Assembly (NCBI GenBank): GCA_900550315.1
Contig: URRK01000025.1
Location: 1 to 13,138, forward strand
Reading direction: 5' to 3'
DNA: 13,138 bases
Origin: an uncultured Oscillospiraceae bacterium
Lineage (GTDB): Bacteria; Bacillota; Clostridia; Oscillospirales; Acutalibacteraceae
In this document: positions 12,243-13,138 of the stretch, in pieces
Layout: every line of letters begins with the position of its first letter
Numbering within the stretch: position 1 is the stretch's first letter
Translations under genes and position numbers: made by a program
The notes under the pieces: generated by a model
Databases searched by the model: none
What the model was told of the DNA's origin: nothing
The model's input: only the letters and a program-made list of their open reading frames with translations

Positions 12243-13138
12243 ATGGACTGTCAGCAGTTTTTTGATTCGCTTGAAAATAAACGCATTGCCATGTGCGGCA
12301 TTGGCATTAGCAACACCCCGCTTATTTTAAACTTTTTAAAGCGCGGGGCGCGCGTTTTAGCCTGCGACCGCAGGGAGCGCGCCGCCATTGGCGAGCTGGC
12401 CGACCGCTTAGAGCAGGCCGGCGCCGAGCTGCGTTTAGGGGAGGATTATTTAAAAAATTTAGAGGTGGATGTTATTTTTCGCACCCCGGGAATGAACTTT
12501 AACATGCCCGAGCTTTGCGAAGCCCGCCGCAACGGCATTGCCGTTACCTCGGAAATGGAAGTGTTTTTTGACCTTTGCCCCGCAACCATTTTTGCCGTAA
12601 CCGGGTCGGACGGTAAAACCACTACCACCACCTTAATTGCCAAAATGCTGGAAAAGGCCGGCCGCACCGTTCATGTAGGGGGCAACATTGGCCGCCCGCT
12701 GCTGCCCGAAATTGAATCTATTAAGCCGGAGGACTGCGTAGTGGTAGAGCTTTCCTCCTTCCAGCTGATCTCCATGCGCAAAAGCCCGGATATTGCCGTA
12801 ATTACCAATGTGGCGCCCAACCATTTAGATGTGCATAAGGATATGGACGAATACATTAGCGCCAAAAAAAATATTATGCTGCACCAAAACGCCTTTTCCC
12901 GCACGGTGCTGAATCGGGATAATGCCATTACCCGAGACATGACAGGGCTTGTCCGAGGGGAGCTGCTGACGTTTTCCCGGCAGGAGGCCCCTCGTTTTGG
13001 CGCTTATCTGCGGCAGGACGGCATGCTGTGCATGCGCTGTCACGGTGCAGAAACCGAGATTTTGCCCATGGAGCAGATTCAGCTGCCCGGGCTGCATAAC
13101 GTGGAAAACTTTCTGGCCGCATACAGCGCTGTATGGGG
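12243..13138 (+). CDS. murD: UDP-N-acetylmuramoylalanine--D-glutamate ligase, partial (3' end off window)
   Basis: MurD adds D-glutamate to UDP-MurNAc-L-alanine in the cytoplasmic steps of peptidoglycan synthesis, using ATP. The visible 298 residues contain the N-terminal UDP-binding domain with GIGISNTPLILNFLKRGARV (about 19-38) and RTPGMN. The ATP-binding P-loop TGSDGKTTTTTL follows (Lys125), then GGNIGRP, VVELSSFQL and ITNVAPNHLDVH. The acyl-phosphate site carries SAKKNIM, with the lysine expected to be carbamylated. The last visible part NVENFLAAYSA begins the linker to the C-terminal domain, which is missing. GGAGG (12229-12233) precedes the ATG by nine bases. It is separate from any dcw cluster in the window. 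From about 12,900 codon choice changes sharply while the protein still reads as MurD. Confidence 0.93.
   Translation, partial: MDCQQFFDSLENKRIAMCGIGISNTPLILNFLKRGARVLACDRRERAAIGELADRLEQAGAELRLGEDYLKNLEVDVIFRTPGMNFNMPELCEARRNGIAVTSEMEVFFDLCPATIFAVTGSDGKTTTTTLIAKMLEKAGRTVHVGGNIGRPLLPEIESIKPEDCVVVELSSFQLISMRKSPDIAVITNVAPNHLDVHKDMDEYISAKKNIMLHQNAFSRTVLNRDNAITRDMTGLVRGELLTFSRQEAPRFGAYLRQDGMLCMRCHGAETEILPMEQIQLPGLHNVENFLAAYSAVW

Overview
The window looks like a chromosomal segment from an endospore-forming member of the Clostridia, probably an Oscillospirales/Ruminococcaceae-type gut anaerobe, at roughly balanced GC. The reasons are a recognisable spoIIGA-sigE pair, a FeoA domain leading into what looks like FeoB, a clostridial-style MMPL operon with LxxG heptad repeats, and strong AGGAGG-type ribosome binding sites. 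The species cannot be named from the sequence alone, and a metagenomic origin is possible.

Layout. (1) 1-299, minus strand: start of a ferrous-iron transport gene (FeoA domain, running off the left edge) with a well-formed sigma-A promoter. (2) 404-2335, plus strand: the sporulation pair spoIIGA (membrane aspartic protease) and sigE (pro-sigma-E). A Spo0A-type promoter with a long 21-nt spacer precedes it. (3) 2433-2600: gene-free sequence with a 116-nt multi-hairpin element closed by an 11-bp inverted repeat, and a GC-rich hairpin. (4) 6897-2613, minus strand: a compact five-gene capsid cassette of phage origin, in the order scaffold-like protein, N4-gp56-type major capsid protein, head-tail connector-like protein, large tail/stabilisation-type protein, and a 41-aa acidic ORF. 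All frames are open, have ribosome binding sites and are closely spaced, but no portal, terminase, integrase or lysis gene lies beside them. (5) 6898-7332: a divergent intergenic region with a palindromic -10 and a cluster of hairpins. (6) 7333-11928, plus strand: a three-gene operon (DUF308/HdeD-like membrane protein, MMPL/RND-type exporter, secreted LxxG-heptad protein) ending in a strong intrinsic terminator. (7) 11929-12180: structured intergenic sequence and a consensus promoter. (8) 12243-13138, plus strand: the 5' part of murD, whose codon use changes abruptly near 12,900.

How the genes work together. SpoIIGA in the septal membrane activates sigma-E in the mother cell, and the promoter sequence supports Spo0A control of this step. 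The DUF308-MMPL-LxxG operon reads as an envelope export or remodelling unit: the transporter is in the membrane and the heptad-repeat protein is outside it. The capsid cassette is the most unusual part. It is either a prophage remnant that has kept only intact structural genes, or a retained (possibly domesticated) shell-forming operon. The sequence cannot decide between these, but the clean reading frames, overlapping stops and starts, and structured intergenic hairpins argue against recent random decay.
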